Translations under genes and position numbers: made by a program | Shown here: positions 53,107 through 62,811 of the stretch, in pieces | Layout of the letters: each line of letters starts with the position of its first letter | How positions within the stretch are numbered: the stretch's first letter is position 1 | The notes under the pieces: model-generated | The model's database searches: none | The model's input: only the letters and a program-made list of their open reading frames with translations | Told to the model about the DNA's origin: nothing | From: an uncultured Saprospiraceae bacterium | GTDB lineage: Bacteria; Bacteroidota; Bacteroidia; Chitinophagales; Saprospiraceae | Assembly: GCA_937921525.1 (NCBI GenBank) | Contig: CAKZUM010000221.1 | Coordinates: 25,038-89,037 of the forward strand | Reading direction: 5' to 3' | Length of the DNA stretch: 64,000 bases

Positions 53107-53892
53107 ATGAAGGAGAAAAAAAATAATCTAGGACTTGTTTTATCAGGTGGTGGCTTTCGAGGCATTGCTCATATTGGAGTCATTAAATTACTAGAAGAAT
53201 TAAAAATCACTCCTACTTATATTTCAGGTACAAGTGCCGGAGCAATAGTCGGAGCGCTTTATGCTGCAGGATATTCTTCGGATGAGATGCTAAATTTTTT
53301 CTTAAATACTAAAATATTTAGTTGGAAAAACTATGCTTTTCGAAAAGCAGGAATTTTGGAACCCTTAAAGTTTGCATCCTCTCTGAAAACGTATTTTCCT
53401 GAAGATAGATTTGAGCATCTTCCGAAAAAATTATTTGTTGCTCGGACTAATTTAGAAACAGGAGTAAATGAAATTATTCATAAGGGAAGTCTAGTATCAA
53501 ATGTAATGGCATCTGCTGCGCTTCCTTTGATGTTTGCTCCTGTTGAAATAGACAATGTATTATATGCCGATGGGGGGATTACAAATAATTTTCCAATAAA
53601 ACCCTTACAACCATTTTGCAATAGAGTGATTGGTATTTATGTCAACCCTTTAGAAATGAAAAAAAAGACAGACTTTAAACGTACCTATTCCGTTATGGAA
53701 CGAGCATTTCATATAAGCTTAGCTCACTCTTCAATCCCAAAATTTCAACATTGTGATGTAATGATTATTCCTGAAAAACTAAAATATCACTCCTTATTAG
53801 ATATAAGCCATGCCAAAGACATTTTCAAAATTGGGTATAATGCAGCTTTGGCTCACAAAAAGCAATTACTTAGATTACGGAACGAAAAATAG
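53107..53892 (+). CDS. Patatin-like phospholipase
   Basis: A 261-residue protein of the bacterial patatin/RssA kind. Oxyanion loop LVLSGGGFRGIAHIGVI, nucleophile elbow G-T-S-A-G (ISGTSAGAIVGALYAAG), and the catalytic Asp in YADGGITNNFP. No signal peptide, so it acts in the cytosol or at the inner membrane face. It is one of several lipid-related genes in the region. Confidence 0.94.
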   Translation: MKEKKNNLGLVLSGGGFRGIAHIGVIKLLEELKITPTYISGTSAGAIVGALYAAGYSSDEMLNFFLNTKIFSWKNYAFRKAGILEPLKFASSLKTYFPEDRFEHLPKKLFVARTNLETGVNEIIHKGSLVSNVMASAALPLMFAPVEIDNVLYADGGITNNFPIKPLQPFCNRVIGIYVNPLEMKKKTDFKRTYSVMERAFHISLAHSSIPKFQHCDVMIIPEKLKYHSLLDISHAKDIFKIGYNAALAHKKQLLRLRNEK

Positions 53893-54076
53893 ATGATAGT
53901 CTATCAAACCATATTATAGAATTAACCTATTCAAAACGATAACTATACGTTAAAATAAAGCAATTTTAGAGCAATTGCCCAAAAGCGTTTTCAATAAGTT
54001 GAAATTGAATGGGTAGAAGGGGTCATAATCATCAAATATTTTTAATATTTAAAAAAAAATGTTAAAATTTGCCACC

Positions 54077-54106
54077 ACGCAGCGTTTTTAATTACTAAAA
54101 TCGTAC
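54077..54106 (+). promoter_or_regulatory. Family B ECF promoter upstream of the acidic barrel protein
   Basis: ACGCAGCG, 17 bases, CGTAC, 58 bases before the ATG at 54164. It is the most distant family B member (14 kb from the sigma gene). Confidence 0.7.
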
Positions 54107-54163
54107 TGGCTTTATAAGAGTGAAACATTTAACAATAAATCTAATTTTTAAATAAAAAATCGT

Positions 54164-54859
54164 ATGAGAATTTTACTATTACTATTTATAAGTCTATGTA
54201 CAATAGGCTTAACAGCCCAAGAGACCTCCATATCAGCCAAGCAATCAGGTAAATTTAGTAGCCAACTAACTAAATTGAGTATAACGGCTACCGCTGGTAC
54301 TTCTTCTTTTTCTACAGAAGAATTAAAGAACCTCTCTTTAAACAAGTTATCGCAAGTTTCTTTAGGGCAGTTAACGGTTTCCTATAAAATGAACCCAAGA
54401 CTTTCCTTTGGTATCAGTACAATGGGAAATTTAGCTAGTTCTAAAGCGGGCTACTATAATGCTGAAAATCAGTTTTTCTCTTTTTGTGAAGATGATGACT
54501 TAGACGACGACGATGATGATGATTTATACGAGCTAGACGATGACGATGATGATTTGGAGGAGGACCACGATGAGGATTGCGACGAAGACGAAATAGGACA
54601 AAACTTGGTAGGAACAGTTACTTACAAACTTTCCGAGAAACTACCATTCTTCGTTCAAGCGGGAGCGGGATATACCTTTGCTGGTAAAGCTCCTAGTTTT
54701 ACTACTATGATTGGGTATAATCAAAAAATCCTAGCAGGTGTCGGTATTATGGCAGGCATTCGGTATAGCAATGTAATTCAACAAAAGCCAACCGATGCTA
54801 TTCGCACTATTTCAGGGGCAGGACTAAAGGCAGAATTGGGATTAAGCTGGAATTTTTAG
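54164..54859 (+). CDS. Outer-membrane beta-barrel-like protein with a long Asp/Glu loop
   Basis: A 231-residue protein with a signal peptide (ILLLLFISLCTIGLTAQ) and alternating strands ending LGLSWNF, as in OmpA-like barrels. Between strands, at about residues 106-145, sits an extreme acidic loop (CEDDDLDDDDDDDLYELDDD ... EEDHDEDCDEDE) with two Cys. This recalls the Asp tracts of the PepSY lipoproteins. Family B control links it to sigma 2. Possible cation binding at the cell surface is inference. Confidence 0.82.
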   Translation: MRILLLLFISLCTIGLTAQETSISAKQSGKFSSQLTKLSITATAGTSSFSTEELKNLSLNKLSQVSLGQLTVSYKMNPRLSFGISTMGNLASSKAGYYNAENQFFSFCEDDDLDDDDDDDLYELDDDDDDLEEDHDEDCDEDEIGQNLVGTVTYKLSEKLPFFVQAGAGYTFAGKAPSFTTMIGYNQKILAGVGIMAGIRYSNVIQQKPTDAIRTISGAGLKAELGLSWNF

Positions 54860-54998
54860 ATTATTCTAGAGGAAAAACAAAATCTCCTAAATTCCTCCTA
54901 AATCAGTTGCTACCTTTGATACTAGACTTGTTATTTTTTTAAGAAAATAGCGAAAAAAGATATTTTCAGATAGTTGTTTATAACAAGGCAACAAGTCC

Positions 54999-55051
54999 AA
55001 TAGCCACAGAAGAATAAGTCGGTCATTTGAACTTATTCTTTTGTGGCTATT
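54999..55051 (+). terminator. Strong 21-base hairpin terminator
   Basis: AATAGCCACAGAAGAATAAGT pairs with ACTTATTCTT then TTGTGGCTATT (one G-U), loop of 11, followed by TCTTC. It ends the 54164 gene unit. Confidence 0.8.
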
Positions 55052-55088
55052 TCTTCAAAACCTCCATATCAAATCTGAAAAGTAAACT

Positions 55089-55761
55089 ATGTATTATTCC
55101 AAGAGCCTTCAATTAATAGTCATTTTCCTTGTTGCAATGTGTATGACTATTACCTTATCGGCTCAATCCCCTTATCAGTTAAATTGGAAAAAAGAAAGTG
55201 CTTATATAGGAACTGCTGCAATTACGAATGGACTTGGATTTTATTTTAGAGATAAGATACCACTATTAACTTCTGAAGAAGTAGCAATTCTAGATGCTAC
55301 AGCTATTAATTCTTTTGATCGAATTGCAACGAGAAAATATTCTGCCAATGCAGAAAGTGCAAGTGACTTACTTTGGGGTAGTTCTCATTTATTCCCCCTA
55401 CTCTTTTTAGCAAACGAAAAAACTCGAACAGATTTGGGGACAATTACTGCTCTTTATGGAGAGGTGTTATTTGTTAATGGTGGCTTGAGCTAATACCTTC
55501 TTTGTAGCGAAAGTATTTTCAGACTATCATCCTGACTCCAAATGGAAACCGATGATTTGGGCTTTGGCTGCGACCATTCCCGCTGCTACGGGTTATTTTA
55601 GAGTGGCGGCTGGTAAACACTATCCTACAGATGTGATTACAGGTTATCTTGTTGGTGCTGCAGTTGGTGTTTTAGTGCCACATTTTCATAAGAAGAAAAA
55701 AGATACTAATGTAGCCTTCTATGGTGGATTGAATGGAGGATTATTACGGGTTCGTTTTTAG
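55089..55761 (+). pseudogene. Broken PAP2 phosphatase gene (frameshift and internal deletion)
   Basis: An ORF of 134 residues (55089-55493; signal VIFLVAMCMTITLSAQ) ends after GEVLFVNGGLS, and the frame +1/-1 resumes at about 55489 with ANTFFVAKVFSDYHPDSKWK and IPAATGYFRVAAGKHYPTD, which is the C3 part of a PAP2 fold (His and Asp conserved). The middle of the domain, with K-x6-RP and PSGH motifs, is missing, so about 40 residues were deleted at the junction. The gene cannot make a working enzyme. A second decayed copy of its end lies at 61413-61606. Confidence 0.85.
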
Positions 55762-55769
55762 GAAGGCAA
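55562..55769 (+). repeat. Duplicated PAP2 3' end, copy 1
   Basis: Starts CTTTGGCTGCGACCATTCCC and runs to GGAAGGCAA. Similar to 61413-61606 through the whole length with several small deletions in the latter. Confidence 0.85.
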
Positions 55770-55793
55770 CCTTTCTATCCATAACTATCGTAC
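55764..55793 (+). promoter_or_regulatory. Family A ECF promoter after the PAP2 pseudogene
   Basis: AGGCAACC, 17 bases, CGTAC. The next gene starts only at 56459, which would give a leader of about 650 bases. The -35 word lies within the end of repeat copy 1; in copy 2 the same place reads AGGCAAAT and no CGTA follows. Confidence 0.55.
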
Positions 55794-55799
55794 CTTAAC

Positions 55800-56458
55800 T
55801 TAGATAGCCATTCATTTAGGCTCAGGTTCTTGAAATCATAATACATTTTAATATTTTAAATATTTTTTTAGTTAATTCAATTTTAGATTTATAATAGAGT
55901 GTATATCAATTGGCAGCTAAGAAGCATTCAACTTTATTGAATGAAGCTTATCAAGTTAGGTGCAGTATTTACAAAGAATACGGCCTAGTTTTTTATTTAA
56001 ACTAGCAAGAACTATCCTTTCATTCCTCTCTCTTTCAATTCGGCTAACACACTCAACTATTGATAGCTCACATCAAGTGGTAATCATATCTCAACACACA
56101 TAAGTATCTGTAAATCAATAAATTAAAAAACTTATTGGCATTGTTTTTGGCTTATACTAGATTAATGATTCCTACCTAAAATAAGGAAGCGATCAAAGGA
56201 AAATTAAATCGACAAAGAAAGGCCATCCGAATACCTGATGCGGTAATGTTTAGTTTACAATAAAAAGTAAGTTGCCCTCCAACCTCTTTCATTTCAGTTA
56301 TTGTAAGGCCGTTTGAATTAACTTCCTACCCCAAATTATTTACAGGCTATAAAATTCAGTCTTCTCTATTATAAAAGAAACTTTGTCAAGAAAAACTACG
56401 GAGTAAAAAATAACAAAAACCAAAAATAAACAACACAAAAACATACTAATAATTTGAT
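55800..56458. other. Gene-free stretch before the LTD/CotH gene
   Basis: About 650 bases without a convincing ORF. A TTGGCA...TTGGC pattern at 56135-56151 was considered as a sigma-54 site and rejected for spacing. It may be a long leader of the next gene or eroded DNA. Confidence 0.5.
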
Positions 56459-59400
56459 ATGACCTTACAGAAGTTGATTTTTTTTAATGTCCTACTTTTG
56501 TTATATTTTTTTCCATTTCAGAAGATAATTGCTCAGAACATATTGAGCAATATAGTGATCAATGAAATTAATTATCGTTCCCTTGATACAGAAGCAGATA
56601 TTACTTTCGTAGAATTGTATAATGCAGGCACGGATTCGACCAGTTTGAGTTCTTGGCAATTAGAAGGGGGCATTAATTACCAATTCCCTACTGGAACAAA
56701 AATCCCTCCAGGAGAATATCTAGTAGTAGCAGCTGATATAGATACTGCACAAACAGTACTCAATTTTTCAGGTGCTTTAGGGCCATTTATTGGTGGTCTA
56801 AATAATGAATCCGATAAAATAATACTAAGAAATCTTTTTTTACAAATAGAAGATGAAGTAAAATACGATGGTTGGAAAGAATGGCCAGATGTAAGAAACA
56901 CCCTAACGAATCAACCTATTTCTATCCAGAAAATAAATCCATTACTCCCTTCTAAACATCCTGGTAGTTGGAGATCAGCAGCAGTTACGCCTAATGCAAA
57001 AAATACCAATGTTTATATTTCCAATCCAACTGCGATTCCTATTATCAAGAAGGTTTCAAAATCACCCGACCAACCACTCTCTGGAGAATTCGTCCGAATA
57101 GAAGCTGATTTCAATAATTTAGCTACTGTTAATGGGCTTCAAGTTAATCTGGAATATCAAGCGGTAGACGCAGGAGATTATATTGGTAAGTCGGATACTC
57201 GTTATCAGTCAAGCTGGATATCAATACCTATGAAAGACGATGGAATTGGAGCAGATTCTACGGCTGGAAATGGGATACATACAGCTGATATTCCTTCCGC
57301 TGAACAAATTCATCGGCGCTTGATCAGATACAGAATTAAAGTGACAACAGCAGATGGGTATGATCGAACTTTTCCAGATCAAGATCATCCAGAGAGTAAT
57401 TACGCCTATTTTGTATATAACAAACCTACAGACTATAACGGATTTTCATTTAGTAATCTTCCGAGCTTACCAGAAATTACCTTAATTACGACTAACAGTC
57501 ATACCAATATAAATATTTTAGCCTATTTAGGGCAAGAATATTTAGGAGAAGGGACCTTAGTCTATAATGGAAAAGTATATGACCATATTAGATTTCGATC
57601 TCGAGGACGGCGATCAAGACATAAAAGACCAAAAAGGAATTTAAAGTTTGATCTAAATAAAGCAAGGCCTCTTACACCTGGAGATGATTGTGGAAAATCT
57701 TATAAAGAATCTAGAAGCAAATTAGTACTCTCAGGAACTTGGGTTGGAGATCCTGCCGTTCATGGTCTAGCGGAATCTTTATGTAATAAATTATTAAACT
57801 TAACTGGAGGATTGGAACGAGCTGCAGATTATAACCAGTTACGGATTATTGATGATACTATAGAGGAGGGTAAAGAGGGCGATTTCTGGGGACTTTATCT
57901 TGTATTAGAAGATTTTGGAGGAGCTATGCTTGACGAACACAATTTACCGGATGGAGATATTTGGGTAACTAAACCTTTGGTGATAGATTACGATGGAAAA
58001 AATGATACCACCTTAAATGTAGAAAGTTTAATAAGAAATATGTGGTTTGGTAATAGAGCAGCGAATACTATTTATGGACAGAATGCCAATAATTATTATG
58101 GTAAACATAGTAATAAAACCTATTTCCCAGGAGGAAATGGAGAGGTGCCACCAAATACAAGGCTTGATGAAACTTATTTACCAGCTGCAGATGGAAAACA
58201 ACTAGATGTTTGGTCTGATTTAGATAATGCATTTGGTTCACCAAATGATGACTTCACGACTTTTGAGAGAGATACAGCTGTTAGGAATATTCTAAATACA
58301 AACGCGGATGTAATACCTGATACAGATAAAATTGAATACCAAGGGATGCTTCGTTCAATCTATGATTTAATATTAAATCCAGAACAACGAGATTTTTTGG
58401 TCGATATGGAATCTAGAAAAATATATCAGCCAGAAGCAGCTCATGATTGGACGACCATCGATAAAGATCGCTGGGATACACCTTATGATTTAGGGACCAT
58501 TGATGCACATGTCAATTGGTATAAGGAGTGGCTAAAAGATAGAGCTGCTTTAATTCTAACTTCAGATACTAATGATGGAATAAAAGATGTATTAATTCCT
58601 AATAAACCAATCATCTCTCTAACAGGAAGTACTGCTATTAATGAGTTAACTTTTACTGGTTCTGCTTACGCTGGTACAAATGCTTTTGCCGCGATGGAGT
58701 GGCGAATAGGAGAATGGAGTGATCCTGCTAATTCCTTCTATGCGGTAAAATGTAAACCCAAGTATGAAGTCCAAGAAAAATGGGCTAGTGGAGAGATTTC
58801 CACTTTTTCGGCTACTTATACTATTCCTCATCAGGCTTTATTAGAAGCAGAAAGAACCTACAAAGTTAGGGCGCGATATAAAGATCAAACAGGACGTTGG
58901 AGTCATTGGTCAGATCCTGTGAGCTTGAAAGCTACACCCGCTAATAATCCAGTTCAGCCAGCTATTGTTATTAACGAAATTAGTTACACCACTTTGACGG
59001 GTTGTAGTGAATTTATTGAAATTATAAATGGCGAAGATCAACCCGTTGATATTAGTAGTTACACATTCACCGATGGGATTGATTATACCTTCCCTTTAGG
59101 GACCACTTTAGCAGTAGGCCAAGCAATTGTACTTGCAGAAGATTCTCTTTCCTATGTTCAAAATTATGGCTCTTCCCCATTTGGTCAATATAAAGGTGGC
59201 TTACTATCATCTGGAGAACGTATTGAATTAAGAGGTTGGTATGATGTCATTATTGATTCTTTGACTTTTAATGCTAGTAATATTTGGGATGAGAATCCCC
59301 TCGAATATGCGAAAACACTAGAGTTATTGAATCCCGCGCTAGATAATAATGATCTAAAGAATTGGTTCCGTTCAGAGAGCGTTTGTGGCACTCCTGCTAA

Positions 59401-61372
59401 GATGAATAGTCTTTTCTGTGATATGCCAGGCCTTCCTATTGTAATAAATGAAATTAATTACAACTCTAATAATTTTGTTGCAGACCCGGGTGATTGGGTC
59501 GAATTGTATAATCCTAATGCTAGTGATGTAGACCTTTCTAATTGGTATTTATACGATGAAGAAAGTGGTTTTCGTATTCCCGCAGGAATCATTATCCCAG
59601 CTAATGGCTATTTAGTATTAGTAGAAAATAAAGTAAGTTTTAGTGCTATCTTTCCATCATTAGATGGTGCGCTCTATATTGGAGACTTTGGATTCTCTCT
59701 GAGTGGCAAAGGAGAACGTATTTCTCTTTTTGATGGGAATGATTGTCTATCTGATTATGCTAGATTCAATGACAAAGCCCCATGGCCAACAGCTCCTGAT
59801 GGGGATGGTCCAACGCTCTCTTTATTAGATCCTTCTTTAGATAATACGATACCAACTTCTTGGGAATCTTCTGCTATCATGAATGGGAATTCCCCAATTG
59901 GTTCGCCAGGATACGCTAATATTTGTGTGCCAGGTGTGGCTTGTAATGATGGTAATGACTGTACATTTGACGATGTTTATGATGCCAATTGTAATTGTAG
60001 TGGTATCGATTTCGATATTAATTTACTAGGACAACTATGTGATGACGGCAATCCACTAACGGAGTTTGATACTTATAATGAATGTGGTTGTTCTGGAATT
60101 ATTGTAAGCGCCACGATCTGTAATCGAATTAGCCATGGATTGGATGATATGGAAGAATATCTATCCCTAGGTACGGTCGATGCTAATAGTTCTGATTTAG
60201 AAATGGTGTTTGAAAACGAAGATCAATTAATTGGCCTTCGTTTTAATAATATCGAAATTCCTCAAGGAGCTACGATCACAAATGCGACCTTACAATTTAC
60301 AACAGATGAAGTAACAGTCATTCCGACAGATTTAATAATAAAAGCGGAAGCATCTGATAATGCTATCTCTTTCTTTAATATAGTAAGCACTATTTCTTCT
60401 CGACCAACTACCAATGCAGCTGTATCTTGGTCACCTCCTGCTTGGAATACGATTGGAGAATCAGCAGCAGCTCAACAAAGTCCAAACATCGCTGCTCTTG
60501 TTCAGGAAGTAGTCAATCAAGCAGGGTATGCGCAAGGTAATTCTATTGCATTTATTATTTCTGGTACTGGAGAAAGAGTAGCAGAATCTTTTGAAGGTGA
60601 TCCGCTTCTAGCACCAGAGTTATGTATCACTTATTCGACAGGGCAATGCGTAGAAGGTTATCCCTGTGATGATGGTGATCCATTTACGGTAAACGATGCC
60701 TATAATTCAAACTGTGATTGCGTGGGTGATGAAAGTGTTGTTTTTGGAAAGGTGCTATTAGAAGGATATTTGAATCCCCAAACTGGACTATTAAAGTCGA
60801 AGCTCAATGAATTAGGCTTAATACCCTTAACTCAACCCTATAATACAACTCCTTGGAATTACAATGGAGGAGAACAAGTTTCTACAATACCTACGGGGAT
60901 AATTGATTGGATCCTAGTAATGAGCAGAGATGCTAGTGGTACTGTTTTGAGCCAAGCAGCAGGATTTATCAATGAAGAGGGAGCGTTATTAGGTTTAGAT
61001 GGTACACCAGGTATTTTAATGGAAAATATAACTGGTAATTTTATTTCTATTCATCACCGATCCCATTTAGCCGTTATTTCCGCTACGCCATATACAGTTG
61101 GTGAAATATATGACTTCACCACTTCTAGTGACAAGGCTTTAGGAAATCAACAGCAAAAATTAGTATCGAATAAATTTGTTTTGTATGCTGGAGATTATGA
61201 TGCCAATGGCTTAATTAATAATACTGATTTTAATAAATGGAAAATACAGAGTGCCGTACTAAATCAGTATATACCAATTGATGGGGATGGAAATGGTATT
61301 GTTAATTCTGTTGATTATAATCTTTGGATTAATAATAGATCAAAAGTAGGAGAACCTAAAATTCGATATTAA
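56459..61372 (+). CDS. Large secreted multidomain protein: lamin-tail domains, CotH-like domain, EGF-like and dockerin-like C-terminus
   Basis: A 1637-residue exported protein (signal FFNVLLLLYFFPFQKIIAQ). Domains in order: lamin-tail domain (about 30-150; VINEINYRSLDTEADITFVE), a beta domain, CotH-like spore-coat kinase domain (about 360-700; HIRFRSRGRRSRHKRPKRN, WGLYLVLEDFGGAMLDEH), a fibronectin-like domain (TYKVRARYKDQTGRWSHWSD), two further lamin-tail domains (VINEISYTTLTGCSEFIEII; VINEINYNSNNFVADPGDWV), a Cys-rich CNDGNDCTFDDVYDANCNCS segment, a beta-sandwich, a second Cys-rich segment, and a C-terminal dockerin-like calcium repeat (DYDANGLINNTDFNKW; DGDGNGIVNSVDYNLW). No T9SS CTD of the usual kind is seen. 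It lies between two PAP2 copies and probably acts at the surface. Confidence 0.88.
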   Translation: MTLQKLIFFNVLLLLYFFPFQKIIAQNILSNIVINEINYRSLDTEADITFVELYNAGTDSTSLSSWQLEGGINYQFPTGTKIPPGEYLVVAADIDTAQTVLNFSGALGPFIGGLNNESDKIILRNLFLQIEDEVKYDGWKEWPDVRNTLTNQPISIQKINPLLPSKHPGSWRSAAVTPNAKNTNVYISNPTAIPIIKKVSKSPDQPLSGEFVRIEADFNNLATVNGLQVNLEYQAVDAGDYIGKSDTRYQSSWISIPMKDDGIGADSTAGNGIHTADIPSAEQIHRRLIRYRIKVTTADGYDRTFPDQDHPESNYAYFVYNKPTDYNGFSFSNLPSLPEITLITTNSHTNINILAYLGQEYLGEGTLVYNGKVYDHIRFRSRGRRSRHKRPKRNLKFDLNKARPLTPGDDCGKSYKESRSKLVLSGTWVGDPAVHGLAESLCNKLLNLTGGLERAADYNQLRIIDDTIEEGKEGDFWGLYLVLEDFGGAMLDEHNLPDGDIWVTKPLVIDYDGKNDTTLNVESLIRNMWFGNRAANTIYGQNANNYYGKHSNKTYFPGGNGEVPPNTRLDETYLPAADGKQLDVWSDLDNAFGSPNDDFTTFERDTAVRNILNTNADVIPDTDKIEYQGMLRSIYDLILNPEQRDFLVDMESRKIYQPEAAHDWTTIDKDRWDTPYDLGTIDAHVNWYKEWLKDRAALILTSDTNDGIKDVLIPNKPIISLTGSTAINELTFTGSAYAGTNAFAAMEWRIGEWSDPANSFYAVKCKPKYEVQEKWASGEISTFSATYTIPHQALLEAERTYKVRARYKDQTGRWSHWSDPVSLKATPANNPVQPAIVINEISYTTLTGCSEFIEIINGEDQPVDISSYTFTDGIDYTFPLGTTLAVGQAIVLAEDSLSYVQNYGSSPFGQYKGGLLSSGERIELRGWYDVIIDSLTFNASNIWDENPLEYAKTLELLNPALDNNDLKNWFRSESVCGTPAKMNSLFCDMPGLPIVINEINYNSNNFVADPGDWVELYNPNASDVDLSNWYLYDEESGFRIPAGIIIPANGYLVLVENKVSFSAIFPSLDGALYIGDFGFSLSGKGERISLFDGNDCLSDYARFNDKAPWPTAPDGDGPTLSLLDPSLDNTIPTSWESSAIMNGNSPIGSPGYANICVPGVACNDGNDCTFDDVYDANCNCSGIDFDINLLGQLCDDGNPLTEFDTYNECGCSGIIVSATICNRISHGLDDMEEYLSLGTVDANSSDLEMVFENEDQLIGLRFNNIEIPQGATITNATLQFTTDEVTVIPTDLIIKAEASDNAISFFNIVSTISSRPTTNAAVSWSPPAWNTIGESAAAQQSPNIAALVQEVVNQAGYAQGNSIAFIISGTGERVAESFEGDPLLAPELCITYSTGQCVEGYPCDDGDPFTVNDAYNSNCDCVGDESVVFGKVLLEGYLNPQTGLLKSKLNELGLIPLTQPYNTTPWNYNGGEQVSTIPTGIIDWILVMSRDASGTVLSQAAGFINEEGALLGLDGTPGILMENITGNFISIHHRSHLAVISATPYTVGEIYDFTTSSDKALGNQQQKLVSNKFVLYAGDYDANGLINNTDFNKWKIQSAVLNQYIPIDGDGNGIVNSVDYNLWINNRSKVGEPKIRY

Positions 61373-61412
61373 GAGTTATCTTAAATTTTTAAGTACCGAC
61401 GAAAGAATAAGA

Positions 61413-61606
61413 CTTTGTCTGCTACCATTCCCGCTGCTACTGGTTATTTTAGAATAGTGGCTGGTAAACACTACCCTACGAGTGTTATTACAAGTTATCT
61501 TGTTAGTGCTGCGGTCGGTTTTTTAGTGCCATATTTTCATAAGAGAAAAGGGATACTAATGTAGTCTTTTACGGGGATTAATACGAGTTCGTTTTTAAGA
61601 AGGCAA
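61413..61606 (+). pseudogene. Decayed second copy of the PAP2 3' end
   Basis: Frame reads ATIPAATGYFRIVAGKHYPT then SVITSYLVSAAVGFLVPYF and stops early. It matches copy 1 at 55562-55769 with point changes and small deletions. The catalytic Asp of HYPTD is changed to Ser. No upstream PAP2 part is present. Confidence 0.8.
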
Positions 61607-61655
61607 ATAGGCCGCCATCAATTTTTAAATCGATTTGACTTGTAAATGTTACAAT

Positions 61656-62621
61656 TCATTTCACAACATGGGATCCCGAAGAGAACTCAAACCCACCATC
61701 TAACGCTGGAGTTATTTCAAAATAGCCTGCCGTTGGAGCTTTTAAATCCCCATTATTGATGATACCTCGCATATCCACTTGTAAATTGTAAAACCGAATA
61801 TTCTCCTTATCTTTTGCTACGGTATAAAATCCTTTAGCAAACCATTTCATTTTATGGACTACTTCTAAATTTACTCCTTCCAAAAGATGGTCATTTATTG
61901 GAAAATATTCAAAAGGAAATTCGGCATCATGCAGGATAGAATATTTGTGCATATATAGCCCATCCTTAGTTTTTGCTACGCCATACCAATTAATATTAGC
62001 GATGCCAACAGGCATCGTAAGCAAGGAATCGTAGGCGATATTTTTTTGAGCTAACGCTGTTCTGAAATGCTCCTTCACATGGTTTTTAACACCTAATGTC
62101 GCTAGTAAATAAAGGGTGCTTACTGCAATTCCAATGTAGTTATATACAGCTTTGGAAGGTTTGTCTTTAAAAACAAACAAACTACTAAGTAATCCAATTA
62201 ATAGAGGAAGGGTATAAACAGGGTCAACAACATTGATACTATCAAAACCAATTCGAGCATCAGAAAATGGTAGCAATAATTGAGTGCCATAAGCCGTAAA
62301 AGTATCTAATAGCATGTGCGTAAACAAAGCTAACCAAGTAAATATCCAAAGCCTTTGATAACTTAGGCCATTAGCCCATTTGGTTTGTTGTAAAATATAA
62401 GTGATTAAAAATGCGCCAATTATACTGAATAAAATGGAATGACTATATCCTCGATGAATACTTAGCATTTCAAATTTGTTATAGACTAAATATAAGGCAA
62501 CATCGAGGTCAGGAATAGTTGCAATTATTGCACCTAGAACAGCTCCTTTGTTTCCAATTTTTTCGCCTAAAACAGCTTCACCAATTGCCGCCCCTAAAGC
62601 TGCTTGTGTTAAACTATCCAT
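61656..62621 (-). CDS. YdjM-type membrane-bound metal-dependent hydrolase
   Basis: A 321-residue membrane protein of the YdjM/DUF457 family. N-terminal signature MDSLTQAALGAAIGEAVLG, then ATIPDLDVALYL, and HRGYSHSILFSIIGAF with conserved His residues, later FTHMLLDTFTAYGTQLLLPF. The C-terminal region is periplasmic (DLKAPTAGYFEIT). The family is named for predicted metal-dependent hydrolysis, but the substrate is not known. Transcribed on the minus strand with the P-type ATPase gene upstream, 190 bases away. Confidence 0.9.
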   Translation of the reverse strand: MDSLTQAALGAAIGEAVLGEKIGNKGAVLGAIIATIPDLDVALYLVYNKFEMLSIHRGYSHSILFSIIGAFLITYILQQTKWANGLSYQRLWIFTWLALFTHMLLDTFTAYGTQLLLPFSDARIGFDSINVVDPVYTLPLLIGLLSSLFVFKDKPSKAVYNYIGIAVSTLYLLATLGVKNHVKEHFRTALAQKNIAYDSLLTMPVGIANINWYGVAKTKDGLYMHKYSILHDAEFPFEYFPINDHLLEGVNLEVVHKMKWFAKGFYTVAKDKENIRFYNLQVDMRGIINNGDLKAPTAGYFEITPALDGGFEFSSGSHVVK

Positions 62622-62811
62622 AATGTTTTTTTAAATAAATCATGAACGGGAAGTTGTAAGGAACGATGAAAGAATAGGCGATGACTTTTAATAGGCTTGA
62701 TAAGCCAATAACAATAAGGCATTTCCCACTACTACTAAATTTGAATCTTCGGGAGCAATAACGGCTGGGCCAATATTCGCATTACCTTATAAAAACTATC
62801 TCAAGCTTCGC

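Noticed and set aside
54986..55015. AGGCAACA as a further family A promoter
   Set aside because: No CGTA 17 bases downstream (AGAAT instead), and it overlaps a terminator stem.
56135..56151. TTGGCA...TTGGC as a sigma-54 promoter
   Set aside because: GG to GC distance is one base too long and the TTGC word is TGGC.
61373..61412. Possible short gene after the LTD/CotH gene
   Set aside because: Only a short gap before the PAP2 remnant; no frame of note.
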